Assembly: GCF_023243075.1 (NCBI RefSeq)
Contig: NZ_JALKFZ020000127.1
Coordinates: 62,001 to 126,000 of the forward strand
Direction: 5' to 3'
DNA from: Frankia sp. AiPa1
Lineage (GTDB): Bacteria; Actinomycetota; Actinomycetes; Frankiales; Frankiaceae
Length of the DNA stretch: 64,000 bases
Part shown: positions 17,126 through 24,751 of the stretch, one piece after another
Position numbering within the stretch: the stretch's first letter is position 1
Layout of the letters: every line of letters starts with the position of its first letter
Position numbers and translations under genes: made by a program
The notes under the pieces: model-generated
Seen by the model: only the letters and a program-made list of their open reading frames with translations
What the model was told of the DNA's origin: nothing
The model's database searches: none

Positions 17126-18175
17126 CTACACGGTGGCGACGGGGGTGAGCGGACTGCCGGCGGTGCCGGGCAGGCGCAGCGGCGGGGCGGTGAGCAGGAA
17201 GCTGGTGCGACCGTGGGCGCGCAACCAGGCGGCGAGCTCGTGCAGGTACCACAGCTCGCCGAGGGGCACACCGAGCTTGAACAGGCACAGGTGGTGGATC
17301 GGCAGCAGGGTGTGCGGTTCGCGGCTCGCGGGGGCCCAGCCCTCGACGGCGTAGTTGTCGGCGACCAGTGCCGACATCCCGGACTCGACGATCCACGCGA
17401 GCACGTCGTCGTCCATCGCGTCGAGGTACGGGTACATCGCCTGGATGCGGGCGGCGTCGGGCTGGCCGTTCCACTCGAGGATCTTCGTCGCGAACCCGGT
17501 GTGCAGCAGCACGATGTCCCCGGGCCGCACCTCCACCCCGTCGGCGTCGATGATGTCGCGCAGCGTCCGCCAGCCGACCGGGCGCCATTCCTCGGTGTGG
17601 TCGAGATGGTGCGCGATGTCGATCAGTACGGCCCGGCCCTGCACGCCGTGCGCGGCCATGTGCTCCAGGCCCAGGCGGCGGGCGAAGCTCACACTGCCGC
17701 TGCCGTCGCCCTTGGCGTCGGGCGCCGGCCCGACGACGTCCTCGCCAGGGCGGAAGCCGTTGTAGTACACCGGCTCGGCGACGCCATCGCCGTCCGCGTC
17801 GAACAGCGCGCCCTGGTGGACGAGCGCGTCCCACTGCGTCGAGTACTGCAGCCAGAGCGTCACGACGTCGTCGGACCACAGGTCGGTGAACGAGCGGTGG
17901 ATCGAGTCCCGAGCGACGACGTTGTAGAAGGTGTCGGGCTTGCGGGCGAGGTCCTCGGTGGGGCGCAGGATCGGCGGGTAGCGACGCTGGTTCAGCGAGC
18001 TGCCGCCGGGCAGGTCCAGCGGCAGGCTCAGCGAGAACGACCGGCCCGCCCGCACCTCCCGCACGCCCTCGAGCACCTTCTCCGACGTGACCAGGTTGAT
18101 CCGGCCGAGCTCGTCGTCGTCGCCCCAGTCACCCCAGGTGGAGCCGTCCGGACGTTGCTTCCAGCGCTTCGCCAC
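17126..18175 (-). CDS. cyclase-family metal-dependent hydrolase (kynurenine formamidase-like)
   Basis: A 349-residue protein of the cyclase family (PF04199), whose members are metal-dependent amide, lactone or ester hydrolases. Visible family segments are a Trp-Gly-rich N-terminus (TWGDWGDDDELGRINL), the QWDALVHQG segment in place of the usual STHWDAP-type metal site, DIAHH near residue 205, VEVRPGDIVLLHTGF near 235, and a late HHLCLFKLGVPLGE. The GTG start follows GGGAG by 5 nt. It is divergent from the TetR gene, with the TTGTACCGGTCGGTCA operator between them. A ring-opening hydrolysis step, for example of a lactone made by the Baeyer-Villiger enzyme, is an attractive inference. Confidence 0.86.
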   Translation of the reverse strand: MAKRWKQRPDGSTWGDWGDDDELGRINLVTSEKVLEGVREVRAGRSFSLSLPLDLPGGSSLNQRRYPPILRPTEDLARKPDTFYNVVARDSIHRSFTDLWSDDVVTLWLQYSTQWDALVHQGALFDADGDGVAEPVYYNGFRPGEDVVGPAPDAKGDGSGSVSFARRLGLEHMAAHGVQGRAVLIDIAHHLDHTEEWRPVGWRTLRDIIDADGVEVRPGDIVLLHTGFATKILEWNGQPDAARIQAMYPYLDAMDDDVLAWIVESGMSALVADNYAVEGWAPASREPHTLLPIHHLCLFKLGVPLGELWYLHELAAWLRAHGRTSFLLTAPPLRLPGTAGSPLTPVATV

Positions 18176-18307
18176 CGTTACTCCCTCGCGTCCAGCCCGG
18201 CCGCGCGCCCCGGGGACCGGCCCCGCGGTGCCGCGCGCGAGACCCGCGGGGCGGACGGTCCGCGCACGTCCTGGGACCGGCCGCCTTCCGTCCCGGCGAA
18301 CCTAGCC

Positions 18308-18327
18308 TTGTTTGTACCGGTCGGTCA
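18308..18327. promoter_or_regulatory. operator TTGTTTGTACCGGTCGGTCA
   Basis: This lies between the divergent cyclase and TetR genes and is identical over 20 bp to 15346-15365. Its position fits autoregulation by the TetR protein encoded just downstream. Confidence 0.75.
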
Positions 18328-18391
18328 ACTTCTGGACCCGCGTATTCTGGCCCACGAAGACGCAGCCAGTGCCGGCCGGCGAAACGGAGCG

Positions 18392-19048
18392 ATGTCAACC
18401 GCCATGACCGATGTCCAGGTTCGGCGCAGCGCCAAGTGGGAGCTCCGGCGCAGGGCGATCATCGACACCTCCGCGCGCGTCTTCGCCCGGCGGGGATTCC
18501 ACGCCACCAGCACCGCGGAGCTCTGCGAGGCCAACGAGGTCGGCAAGGGCGCGCTGTACTACTACATCGGCTCCAAGGAGCAGTTGCTCGTCGCGATCCA
18601 CGACCGGGTGATGGACGAGGTGATGCTCGGTGCCGACCGGGTGGCCACGGCCGGGGGCACACCGCCCGAGCGGCTCGCGCGCCTCGGCACCGAGCTGCTC
18701 CACGTCATCCACCGCTACCCCGACCACGTGTGGGTCTTCCTGCACGAGTTCCCGGCACTGACCGGCACCAACGCCGAGACGTTCCGGGACCGGCGCCGGG
18801 AGTACGAGACCCGCGTCGAGCAGGTCCTCGAGGAGGGCCGACGCTCCGGGGACTTCCGGGCCATCGACGCCCCGATGGCATCCAAGGCATGGCTCGGCAT
18901 GCACAACTACACATACCTGTGGATGCGCACCGACGGACGGGTCGCCGTCGAGGATCTGGCGGCGCAGTACGCGGACATCTTCGTGCGCGGCATCGCCAGC
19001 GGCCCCGTGCCTGGCCCGCTGGCGGATCCCGGTCACGGCGCCGCGTAG
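18392..19048 (+). CDS. TetR-family transcriptional regulator
   Basis: A 218-residue TetR-type repressor. The helix-turn-helix lies near residues 25-60 (ARVFARRGFHATSTAELCEA, then GKGALYYYIGSKEQLL), and a helical ligand-binding domain follows. It resembles the KstR/FadR-like TetR group, which answers to CoA esters, but the ligand is unknown. The ATG has GGAG only 2 nt away; a second ATG 4 codons in is possible. The operator at 18308 and copies near five other promoters suggest that it governs much of the 13-26 kb region. Its end overlaps the convergent SDR gene by 16 bp. Confidence 0.92.
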   Translation: MSTAMTDVQVRRSAKWELRRRAIIDTSARVFARRGFHATSTAELCEANEVGKGALYYYIGSKEQLLVAIHDRVMDEVMLGADRVATAGGTPPERLARLGTELLHVIHRYPDHVWVFLHEFPALTGTNAETFRDRRREYETRVEQVLEEGRRSGDFRAIDAPMASKAWLGMHNYTYLWMRTDGRVAVEDLAAQYADIFVRGIASGPVPGPLADPGHGAA

Positions 19049-19866
19049 CCTCCGTCGACGACGAGGGCCGAGCCCGTCGTCCACCGTGCGGCGTCGCTGG
19101 CGAGGTAGGCGTAGGCGCCGACGAGATCGCCGGGTGTGCCGAGGCCGAGCGGATGCTTCGCCGCGATCGCCTCCACCGCGGTCGCCGGCAACGTCTCGTG
19201 CATGGCGGACAGGAAGGTGCCGGGACAGACCGCGTTCACCCGGATGCGGTCGCGGGCGTACTCGACCGCGGCCACCTTCGCAAGATGGATGACGGCGGCC
19301 TTGGTGACGCAGTACGGGGCGGCGTGCGACCAGGCGGTGAGCCCGGCCACCGAGGCGGTGAGAACGATCGACCCGCCGCCGCCCTGGCGCATCGGGCCGA
19401 CGGCGGCGTGGACCGCGTTGACCGCCCCCAGGACGTTGATCCGGTAGGAGCGATCCCAGTCCGCCGTCGCGAGGTTGTGGATGCGCCCGTTCGGCGCGAG
19501 CACGCCCGCGTTGCTGATGAGCACGTCGAGCCGCCCGAAGCGCTCCACGGCGAGCCGCACCACCGCCTCGACCTGCTCCCGCTCGCTGACGTCGACCAGC
19601 GCCGTCGCCACCTGCGCACCGTCGACGGCCACACCGCCGACGGCCCCACCACCGCCAGCCGTACCGCCGACGGCCGCACCGCCGACCGCCGCACCGCCGA
19701 CGGCCACGCCGTCGTTGATGCTCTCGACCGTCGCGGCCAGGGCCGCCTCGCTCACGTCGCCGAGGACGACAGCGGTGCCGGCCTCGGCCGCGAACCTGCG
19801 GGCGAGCGCACTGCCGAGGGCGCCGCCCGCGCCGAGAAGCACCACCACGCGTGGCTGATCGGACAT
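19033..19866 (-). CDS. SDR-family oxidoreductase with Gly/Ala/Val insert
   Basis: A 277-residue short-chain dehydrogenase. The dinucleotide site is GAGGALGSALARRFA (12-26), with NAG near residue 122 and a Ser-Tyr-Lys triad (TASVAG, then YCVTKAA). Between strand 3 and the Asp-containing turn (residues ~53-82) there is a low-complexity insert of repeated AVGGA-type units made by a 15-bp DNA repeat, which minimal SDRs lack. It ends in the classical GSALVVDGGYAAP. The 37-bp spacing behind the next SDR gene suggests co-transcription. The substrate is unknown. Confidence 0.9.
   Translation of the reverse strand: MSDQPRVVVLLGAGGALGSALARRFAAEAGTAVVLGDVSEAALAATVESINDGVAVGGAAVGGAAVGGTAGGGGAVGGVAVDGAQVATALVDVSEREQVEAVVRLAVERFGRLDVLISNAGVLAPNGRIHNLATADWDRSYRINVLGAVNAVHAAVGPMRQGGGGSIVLTASVAGLTAWSHAAPYCVTKAAVIHLAKVAAVEYARDRIRVNAVCPGTFLSAMHETLPATAVEAIAAKHPLGLGTPGDLVGAYAYLASDAARWTTGSALVVDGGYAAP
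19621..19710 (+). repeat. 15-bp tandem repeat inside SDR gene (about 6 units)
   Basis: Imperfect units of GCCGACGGCCGCACC run in frame through the SDR coding sequence (complementary strand) and encode the Gly/Ala/Val insert. Confidence 0.88.
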
Positions 19867-19903
19867 CTGATCCCCTGTTCCGCGGTGCCCCGTCCGGGCC
19901 CCG

Positions 19904-20683
19904 CTATTTCAGCAGGTAGCCGCCGTCGACGGACAGGACGGCGCCGGTGACGAACGCGGCCGCCTCGGAGGCCAGGAACAGGTAGGCGCCGGCGAGATCG
20001 GCCGGATGGCCCCAGCGGCCCTGGGCCGTGTGGTTCAGGATGGACTGCTCGAGGCGGTCGTTGCTCTTCCAACCGGCGGCCAGGGGCGAGTCGAACCAGC
20101 CGGGCGCGACCACGTTCACCGTGATCCCCGCGGCGGCGAGATCCAACGCCAGCGCCTTGGACATTCCCACCAGCCCCGCCTTGGACGCGCTGTAGGCGGC
20201 AAGCCCGCGGGCCGGCCGCTCCCCCAGCACCGAACCGGTGAAGATGAGCCGGCCGCCCTCGCCCATCACCCGGGCGGCGGCACGCGCGCCGAGGAACGCG
20301 CCGGTGAGGTTGACGTCCAGGACATCCCGCCACACCGCCGGGTCGGTCTTCAACGGCCCGCCGACCGCCGGGGAGATCCCGGCGTTGCAGATCCACACGT
20401 CGATCCCGCCCCAGGCGGCCACCGTGGCGTCGGCGACCGACTCGTTGAAGGCCTCGTCCCGCACATCCCCGCTGAACCGCAGCACCGGGCCGGGCAGGGC
20501 ATCCCCGACCGACTTGAGGTCGGCCTCGGTGCGCGCGACCAGGGAGAGGTGGGCGCCGGCACGGGAGAACGCGTGCGCGAGCAGCTCCCCGAGGCCGCGG
20601 CCGGCCCCGGTCAGCACCACCCGCCGACCACGCACATCTCCAGGGCCGGGGAACTGTGCCGGGATCTCGATCCGCTCGGTCAT
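19904..20683 (-). CDS. SDR-family oxidoreductase
   Basis: A 259-residue short-chain dehydrogenase with LTGAGRGLGELLAHAFSRAGA at the nucleotide site, an Arg after strand 2 (VARTEADL) that suggests NADP(H), NAG near residue 100, and the catalytic TGSVLG ... YSASKAGLVGMSKAL. It ends in the usual VLSVDGGYLLK. The ATG has GGAG 6 nt upstream. It sits between the ferredoxin gene and the second SDR on the same strand, so a P450-ferredoxin-SDR-SDR transcript is plausible, with alcohols made by the P450 then oxidised (inference). Confidence 0.91.
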   Translation of the reverse strand: MTERIEIPAQFPGPGDVRGRRVVLTGAGRGLGELLAHAFSRAGAHLSLVARTEADLKSVGDALPGPVLRFSGDVRDEAFNESVADATVAAWGGIDVWICNAGISPAVGGPLKTDPAVWRDVLDVNLTGAFLGARAAARVMGEGGRLIFTGSVLGERPARGLAAYSASKAGLVGMSKALALDLAAAGITVNVVAPGWFDSPLAAGWKSNDRLEQSILNHTAQGRWGHPADLAGAYLFLASEAAAFVTGAVLSVDGGYLLK

Positions 20684-20830
20684 CGCCGGCTCCAGCCCGG
20701 CGACCGCGCGTCCCGGGGCGCCCGGGACTCCGCGTCCCCCCGGTCTTCCCGGCGCCGCGGGTCCGCCTGGACCGCCCCGCCGCGCGGGCCGTCCCGCCAC
20801 CCGGCCGGCAAGTCCCCGTACCGGTCGGCG

Positions 20831-21025
20831 TCAGACACCGTGGACCGAGATCGCCGTGGTCGGGCAGCCCTGGGCGGCGTCCAGCAGCGCCGCGTCGGTG
20901 CCGCCGTCCGGGTCAAGCACGATCGCGATGTCGTCCTCGTCCTGGCCGAAGACCGCCGGCGCATAGTGCATGCACTGCCCGGACCCCATGCACCGGTCCC
21001 GGTCGATCCGGATCTCGCGTGCCAC
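20831..21025 (-). CDS. 3Fe-4S ferredoxin (P450 redox partner type)
   Basis: A 64-residue ferredoxin with Cys12-X5-Cys18 (CMGSGQC) and Cys54-Pro (GCPTTAI), the single-cluster 3Fe-4S pattern of actinobacterial P450 ferredoxins. An acidic stretch GQDEDDIAIV lies between. The GTG start has GAGG 7 nt upstream and gives the normal length; an ATG 6 codons upstream is an alternative. It lies downstream of the P450 at 21225-22553 on the same strand and is its likely electron donor. The reductase is not in the window. Confidence 0.92.
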   Translation of the reverse strand: MAREIRIDRDRCMGSGQCMHYAPAVFGQDEDDIAIVLDPDGGTDAALLDAAQGCPTTAISVHGV

Positions 21026-21043
21026 CGCCGTTCCTCTCGTCAT

Positions 21044-21103
21044 GGTCCTGGCCCACCGTTTCCTGGCCCACAGTTTCCTGGCCCGTCGCCTCCTGGCCGC
21101 ACC
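21044..21103 (+). repeat. 15-bp tandem repeat between P450 and ferredoxin (4 units)
   Basis: Units at 21044, 21059, 21074 and 21089 share the core TCCTGGCCC with variable ends (for example TTTCCTGGCCCACAG). Confidence 0.85.
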
Positions 21104-21155
21104 TGTCCAGGCGGCGCTGAGCTGGTCCACACCGGACCGGTCGCGCTCCGCCGGC

Positions 21156-21200
21156 CGGTTCGCGGCCGGTCGGTTCGCGGCCGGTCGGTTCGCGGCCGGC
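21156..21200 (+). repeat. 15-bp tandem repeat between P450 and ferredoxin (3 units)
   Basis: Three copies of CGGTTCGCGGCCGGT, the last differing by one base. They form a second array in the same 199-bp gap. Confidence 0.92.
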
Positions 21201-21224
21201 CGGACCGTGCCGTCGCGGCGGGTG

Positions 21225-22553
21225 TCACGCGACACCGGTCAGCTCCACATGCAGCCGGGTCAGGCCGCGGAACAGGTAGGTGGGCATGTACTCGTAGCGC
21301 CGGGCACCGACCGGCCCGTGTTCCTGCACGGAGATCGCGATCTCGGACGTGCGGTCGAACAGCCGCTCCAGCACGACCCGCACCTCCGAGCGGGCCAGGG
21401 GCGCGCCGACGCAGGTGTGCGTGCCATGGCCGAACGCCAGGTGCCGGCGGGAGTTGGCCCGCTCCAGGCGCAGCTCGTCCGGCTGGTCGAACTGGCGGGG
21501 GTCCCGGCCGGTCGCGGTGTTCATCAGCAGCACGACCGTGCCGGCGGGAAGGTCCACGCCCCCGACCCGCGTCGATTTGCGGACCAGGCGGAACGCACCC
21601 TTGATCGGCGACTCCAGGCGCAGCGTCTCCTCGACGAACCGCGGGATGAGCTCGCGGTCGTCGCGCAGCTGGCGCTGCAGCTCGGGGTCGTCGCCGAGGA
21701 TCTGCAGGCAGGCGCCGAGCAACCGCACGGTGGTCTCCTGGCCGGCGGCGAACATGTTGGCGCCGATCCGGGCGACGTCGAGCAGGTCCGGCGTGGTGCC
21801 GTCGGGGAACGTCGCCTGCGCCATGCCGGTGAGGACGTCGCCGCGGGGCGCGGCGCGGCGCTCGCCGATGCGCTCGATGAAGTAGTCGTAGATCGGATCC
21901 AGCGTGTGGTGGGAGTCGTGCTTTTCCGCGAGGCTGCCCGGCAGCTCACCGATGCCGGTCCGCTCCAGCAGCATCTGATGGTCCTCTTCGGGCACCCCCA
22001 GCAGGTCGGCGATGACCAGCAGCGTGTAGGGCTGGGCGAAGTCGTTGACGAACTCGCACCGGCCCACCTCGAGGGTCGCGTCGAGCTGGCGGTCGGCGAG
22101 CCGCCACATGAACTCCTCGTTCTCCTTCAGCCGCTTCGGGGTGATCAGCCCGGCCAGCACCGCCCGGTGCGCGGTGTGCTTCGGCGGGTCGAAGGTGACC
22201 AGCTGGTCGCTCTGCGGCAGCGCGTCGCGGTGCGCCTCGATCAGCGCACTGATGTCGTCGCCCTGCCCCTTCAGCTCGACCGGGAACGGCGGGCGGGGGC
22301 CCGCGACGATGTTGCAGGATGAGAAGGAGTCGGTGTCCCGCAGGATGGTCAGCGCCTCCTCCCAGCCCGAGACCATGGCGACACCGTAGGTCGGCTCGAT
22401 CCAGATCGGCCGGTCGCGCAGCAGGAAGCTGAAGTAGTCCCACGGGTTGACCGCGACATCGCGGTCCCGGAAGTAGTTCAGCGTGCTGAAGTCCCTCGGA
22501 GTGCTCGAGTCGTTCGGAGTGCTCGAGTCGTTCGGGCTTCGCTGTTCCGTCAT
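21225..22553 (-). CDS. cytochrome P450
   Basis: A 442-residue soluble bacterial P450 monooxygenase. The haem-binding loop FGHGTHTCVGAPLARSE carries the Cys ligand near residue 386, the I-helix has AAGQETT near residue 270, and the K-helix ETLRLESP follows. The ATG has GGAG 8 nt upstream. The first ~20 residues contain a short repeat (PNDSST) from an 18-bp DNA repeat. With the downstream 3Fe-4S ferredoxin it forms the usual actinobacterial pair. It is related in sequence to the P450 at 54475 (shared KRLKENEEF/KRLRENEEF and AGQETT segments). The substrate is unknown. Confidence 0.95.
   Translation of the reverse strand: MTEQRSPNDSSTPNDSSTPRDFSTLNYFRDRDVAVNPWDYFSFLLRDRPIWIEPTYGVAMVSGWEEALTILRDTDSFSSCNIVAGPRPPFPVELKGQGDDISALIEAHRDALPQSDQLVTFDPPKHTAHRAVLAGLITPKRLKENEEFMWRLADRQLDATLEVGRCEFVNDFAQPYTLLVIADLLGVPEEDHQMLLERTGIGELPGSLAEKHDSHHTLDPIYDYFIERIGERRAAPRGDVLTGMAQATFPDGTTPDLLDVARIGANMFAAGQETTVRLLGACLQILGDDPELQRQLRDDRELIPRFVEETLRLESPIKGAFRLVRKSTRVGGVDLPAGTVVLLMNTATGRDPRQFDQPDELRLERANSRRHLAFGHGTHTCVGAPLARSEVRVVLERLFDRTSEIAISVQEHGPVGARRYEYMPTYLFRGLTRLHVELTGVA
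22483..22536 (+). repeat. 18-bp tandem repeat in P450 5' end (about 3 units)
   Basis: GTGCTCGAGTCGTTCGGA is at 22501, with a one-base variant at 22519 and a more diverged copy at 22483. It encodes the SSTPND repeats. Confidence 0.85.
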
Positions 22554-22572
22554 CGTGACGTCTCCGGTTCGG

Positions 22573-24600
22573 TTAGGCACGGGCCGACTCGCGCACAGCG
22601 GCGGCGATGCGGTCCACGTCCGGCAGCCAGGCATGTTCGAGGGACGGGGCGTACGGCGCCGGAGTCGGCTCGGCGCCCACGCGGATGACCGGCGCGTCCA
22701 GCGTCCAGAAGCCCTCGCGCACCGCCGCCGCCGCGAGTTCCGCGCCGACCCCGAACGGGGTCACCGCCTCGTGCGCGACGACGAGCCGGTTGGTCCTGGC
22801 CAGTGACGCGAGCACGGTGTCGTAGTCCAACGGCGTGATCGTGCGCAGGTCGATGACCTCGACGCTGATCCCCTCGGCGGCCAGCGCCTCGGCGGCGGAC
22901 AGGCAGTCGTGCACCATCCGCGAGTAGGACACCAGCGTGACGTCCGTGCCCGGCCGGCGCACGATCGCCCGGCCGAGCGGCACCAGCGCGTCCGGCTCCG
23001 GGCGTGGCCCCTTGCGGCCGTAGAGCAACCGGTTCTCGATGAAGATCACCGGGTTGGGGTCGCGGATGGCGGCGCGCAGCAGCCCGTAGGTGTCCGCCGG
23101 GGTGGACGGCATGACCACGGTGAGCCCCGGCAGGTGCGCGAGCAGTGCCTCGAGGCTCTGCGAGTGCTGGCTGCCGGACGAGCGGCCCGCCCCGAACTGG
23201 GTACGAATGACCAGCGGCAGCTCCACCGCACCGCCGGTCATGAAGCGCAGCTTCGCAGCCTGGTTCATGATCTGATCGAGGCAGACGCCGATGAAGTCGA
23301 GGTACATGACCTCGACCACCGGCCGCATCCCGGCCATCGCCGCGCCGACCGCCGCCCCGACGACGGCGCTCTCCGAGATCGGCGTGTCGCGCACCCGGCC
23401 GGGATAGCGGGCGGCGAGCCCTCGGGTGAGCCCGAACACGTTGCCGCCGGCACCGACGTCGATGCCGGCGATAAGGACGTCGGGGTCATGTGCGAGCTCG
23501 TGGTCGAGCGCATCGTGCACCGCGTCCATCGTCCGGAAGACCTCGCCGGTGGGCTCGGGTGGCTCGGGTCGGTCGATGCGCGGGCTCGTGACGAAGTGGT
23601 GCAGCGTGGCCGGCGCGGGCTCGGCGGCGCTCGACGCGGTGGCCTGCGCCTTGTCGATCTGCTCGTCGACCTCGCGGTCGATCGCCGCGACCTGCCGCGG
23701 CGCCAGGCGCCGGGCGTGGACGACCAGCGGGTCGCGGGCCTTCCAGGTGTCGACCTCGGTGGCGTCGCGGTACCGCTCGGGGTCGCCCTCGTAATGGCCG
23801 TGCCAGCGGTAGGTCTCGGCCTCCAGCAGCACCGGGCGGGCCCCGCCGCGCAGTTCGGCGACCAGCCGCGTGGTCGTCCGCGCCACGGCGACGACGTCGT
23901 TGCCGTCGACGTGCGCGTACCGGATCCCGTAGCCACGGGCCCGGTCGGACAATGGCGCGCGGTGCTGGTCGGCCTCCGCCGAGAACTCGGCGTAGTGGTT
24001 GTTCTCGCACAGGAAGATCACCGGAAGGTCCCAGACCGCGGCGAGGTTCACCGCCTCGTGGAACATTCCCTGCCCCACCGCGCCGTCGCCGAAGAACGCC
24101 ACCACCACGCCGCCGGTGCCGCGCAGCCGCGCCGCCGTGGCCGCGCCGGTCGCGATCGGCAGGCCGGCCGCGACGATGCCGTTCGCGCCGAAGATCCCGC
24201 GCCGCGGGTCGGCGATGTGCATCGAGCCACCGCGGCCCCGGTTCGTCCCGGTCTCGCGGCCCATCAGCTCGGCGAACATCTCGGTGACGTCAAGGCCCTT
24301 GGCGATGCAGTGCCCGTGGCCACGATGGGTGGAGGTGATCACATCCCGCTCGTCGAGCGGCCAGCACGCCCCGACGGCGCTGGCCTCCTGGCCGATCGAC
24401 AGGTGCAGGAAGCCGGGGATCCGGCTGTCCCGGTAGAGCGCCGCCGCCGACTCCTCGAACCGCCGGATCAGCCGCATCCGCCGGTACATCTCACCCAGCG
24501 CGGCCGCGTCCAGCTCAGGCTGCACCACCTCGGACTGCACCGCCTCGGACTGCGCGGCTTCGGACTGCACAGCCTCGCCCCTCCCCTCGGTGGAACCCAC
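22573..24600 (-). CDS. fused E1 alpha-beta 2-oxoacid/acetoin-type dehydrogenase
   Basis: A 675-residue thiamine-diphosphate enzyme in which the alpha and beta chains of a branched-chain ketoacid, pyruvate or acetoin dehydrogenase E1 are joined. The alpha half (to ~350) has the GDGAVGQGMFHEA ... ENNHYAEFS thiamine-binding motif and RGRGGSMH. The beta half starts near residue 370 (EVFRTMDAVHDALDHEL) and includes EVMYLDFIGVCLDQIMNQAAK and FGVGAELAAAAV. The GTG start follows GGGAG by 6 nt; the Gln-Ser-Glu-rich tail comes from a 15-bp repeat. No E2 or E3 genes are nearby. It is 19 bp behind the P450 on the same strand. The substrate is unknown. Confidence 0.9.
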   Translation of the reverse strand: MGSTEGRGEAVQSEAAQSEAVQSEVVQPELDAAALGEMYRRMRLIRRFEESAAALYRDSRIPGFLHLSIGQEASAVGACWPLDERDVITSTHRGHGHCIAKGLDVTEMFAELMGRETGTNRGRGGSMHIADPRRGIFGANGIVAAGLPIATGAATAARLRGTGGVVVAFFGDGAVGQGMFHEAVNLAAVWDLPVIFLCENNHYAEFSAEADQHRAPLSDRARGYGIRYAHVDGNDVVAVARTTTRLVAELRGGARPVLLEAETYRWHGHYEGDPERYRDATEVDTWKARDPLVVHARRLAPRQVAAIDREVDEQIDKAQATASSAAEPAPATLHHFVTSPRIDRPEPPEPTGEVFRTMDAVHDALDHELAHDPDVLIAGIDVGAGGNVFGLTRGLAARYPGRVRDTPISESAVVGAAVGAAMAGMRPVVEVMYLDFIGVCLDQIMNQAAKLRFMTGGAVELPLVIRTQFGAGRSSGSQHSQSLEALLAHLPGLTVVMPSTPADTYGLLRAAIRDPNPVIFIENRLLYGRKGPRPEPDALVPLGRAIVRRPGTDVTLVSYSRMVHDCLSAAEALAAEGISVEVIDLRTITPLDYDTVLASLARTNRLVVAHEAVTPFGVGAELAAAAVREGFWTLDAPVIRVGAEPTPAPYAPSLEHAWLPDVDRIAAAVRESARA
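24524..24568 (+). repeat. 15-bp tandem repeat in E1 gene 5' end (3 units)
   Basis: Units at 24524, 24539 and 24554 share CTCGGACTGC-type sequence and encode repeated QSEAV in the N-terminal tail. Confidence 0.85.
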
Positions 24601-24704
24601 CGCCCGCTCCCCTCCTCCCCGCCACCCGGGCACGCGTCGCCGCCGGGCCCTGATGCCGGGGACGCCGTGCCGATGCCTTGACATTGGGCGACAGCGCGCC
24701 ATTC

Positions 24705-24722
24705 TTGTACCGCTCGTTCCAA
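24705..24722. promoter_or_regulatory. operator-like site TTGTACCGCTCGTTCCAA
   Basis: It lies between the divergent E1 and acyl-CoA dehydrogenase genes. It shares TTGTACCG and the second arm (TTC/GTC-CAA) with the 15161 and 18308 sites; the match is weaker than theirs. Confidence 0.4.
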
Positions 24723-24751
24723 AAAACAACCCTTTGCCGATGGACGGTGCC

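Noticed and set aside
20818-20833. GTACCGGTCGGCGTCA resembling the TetR operator
   Set aside because: The second arm is broken, and it lies at the end of the ferredoxin gene, not at a start. Likely chance in GC-rich DNA.
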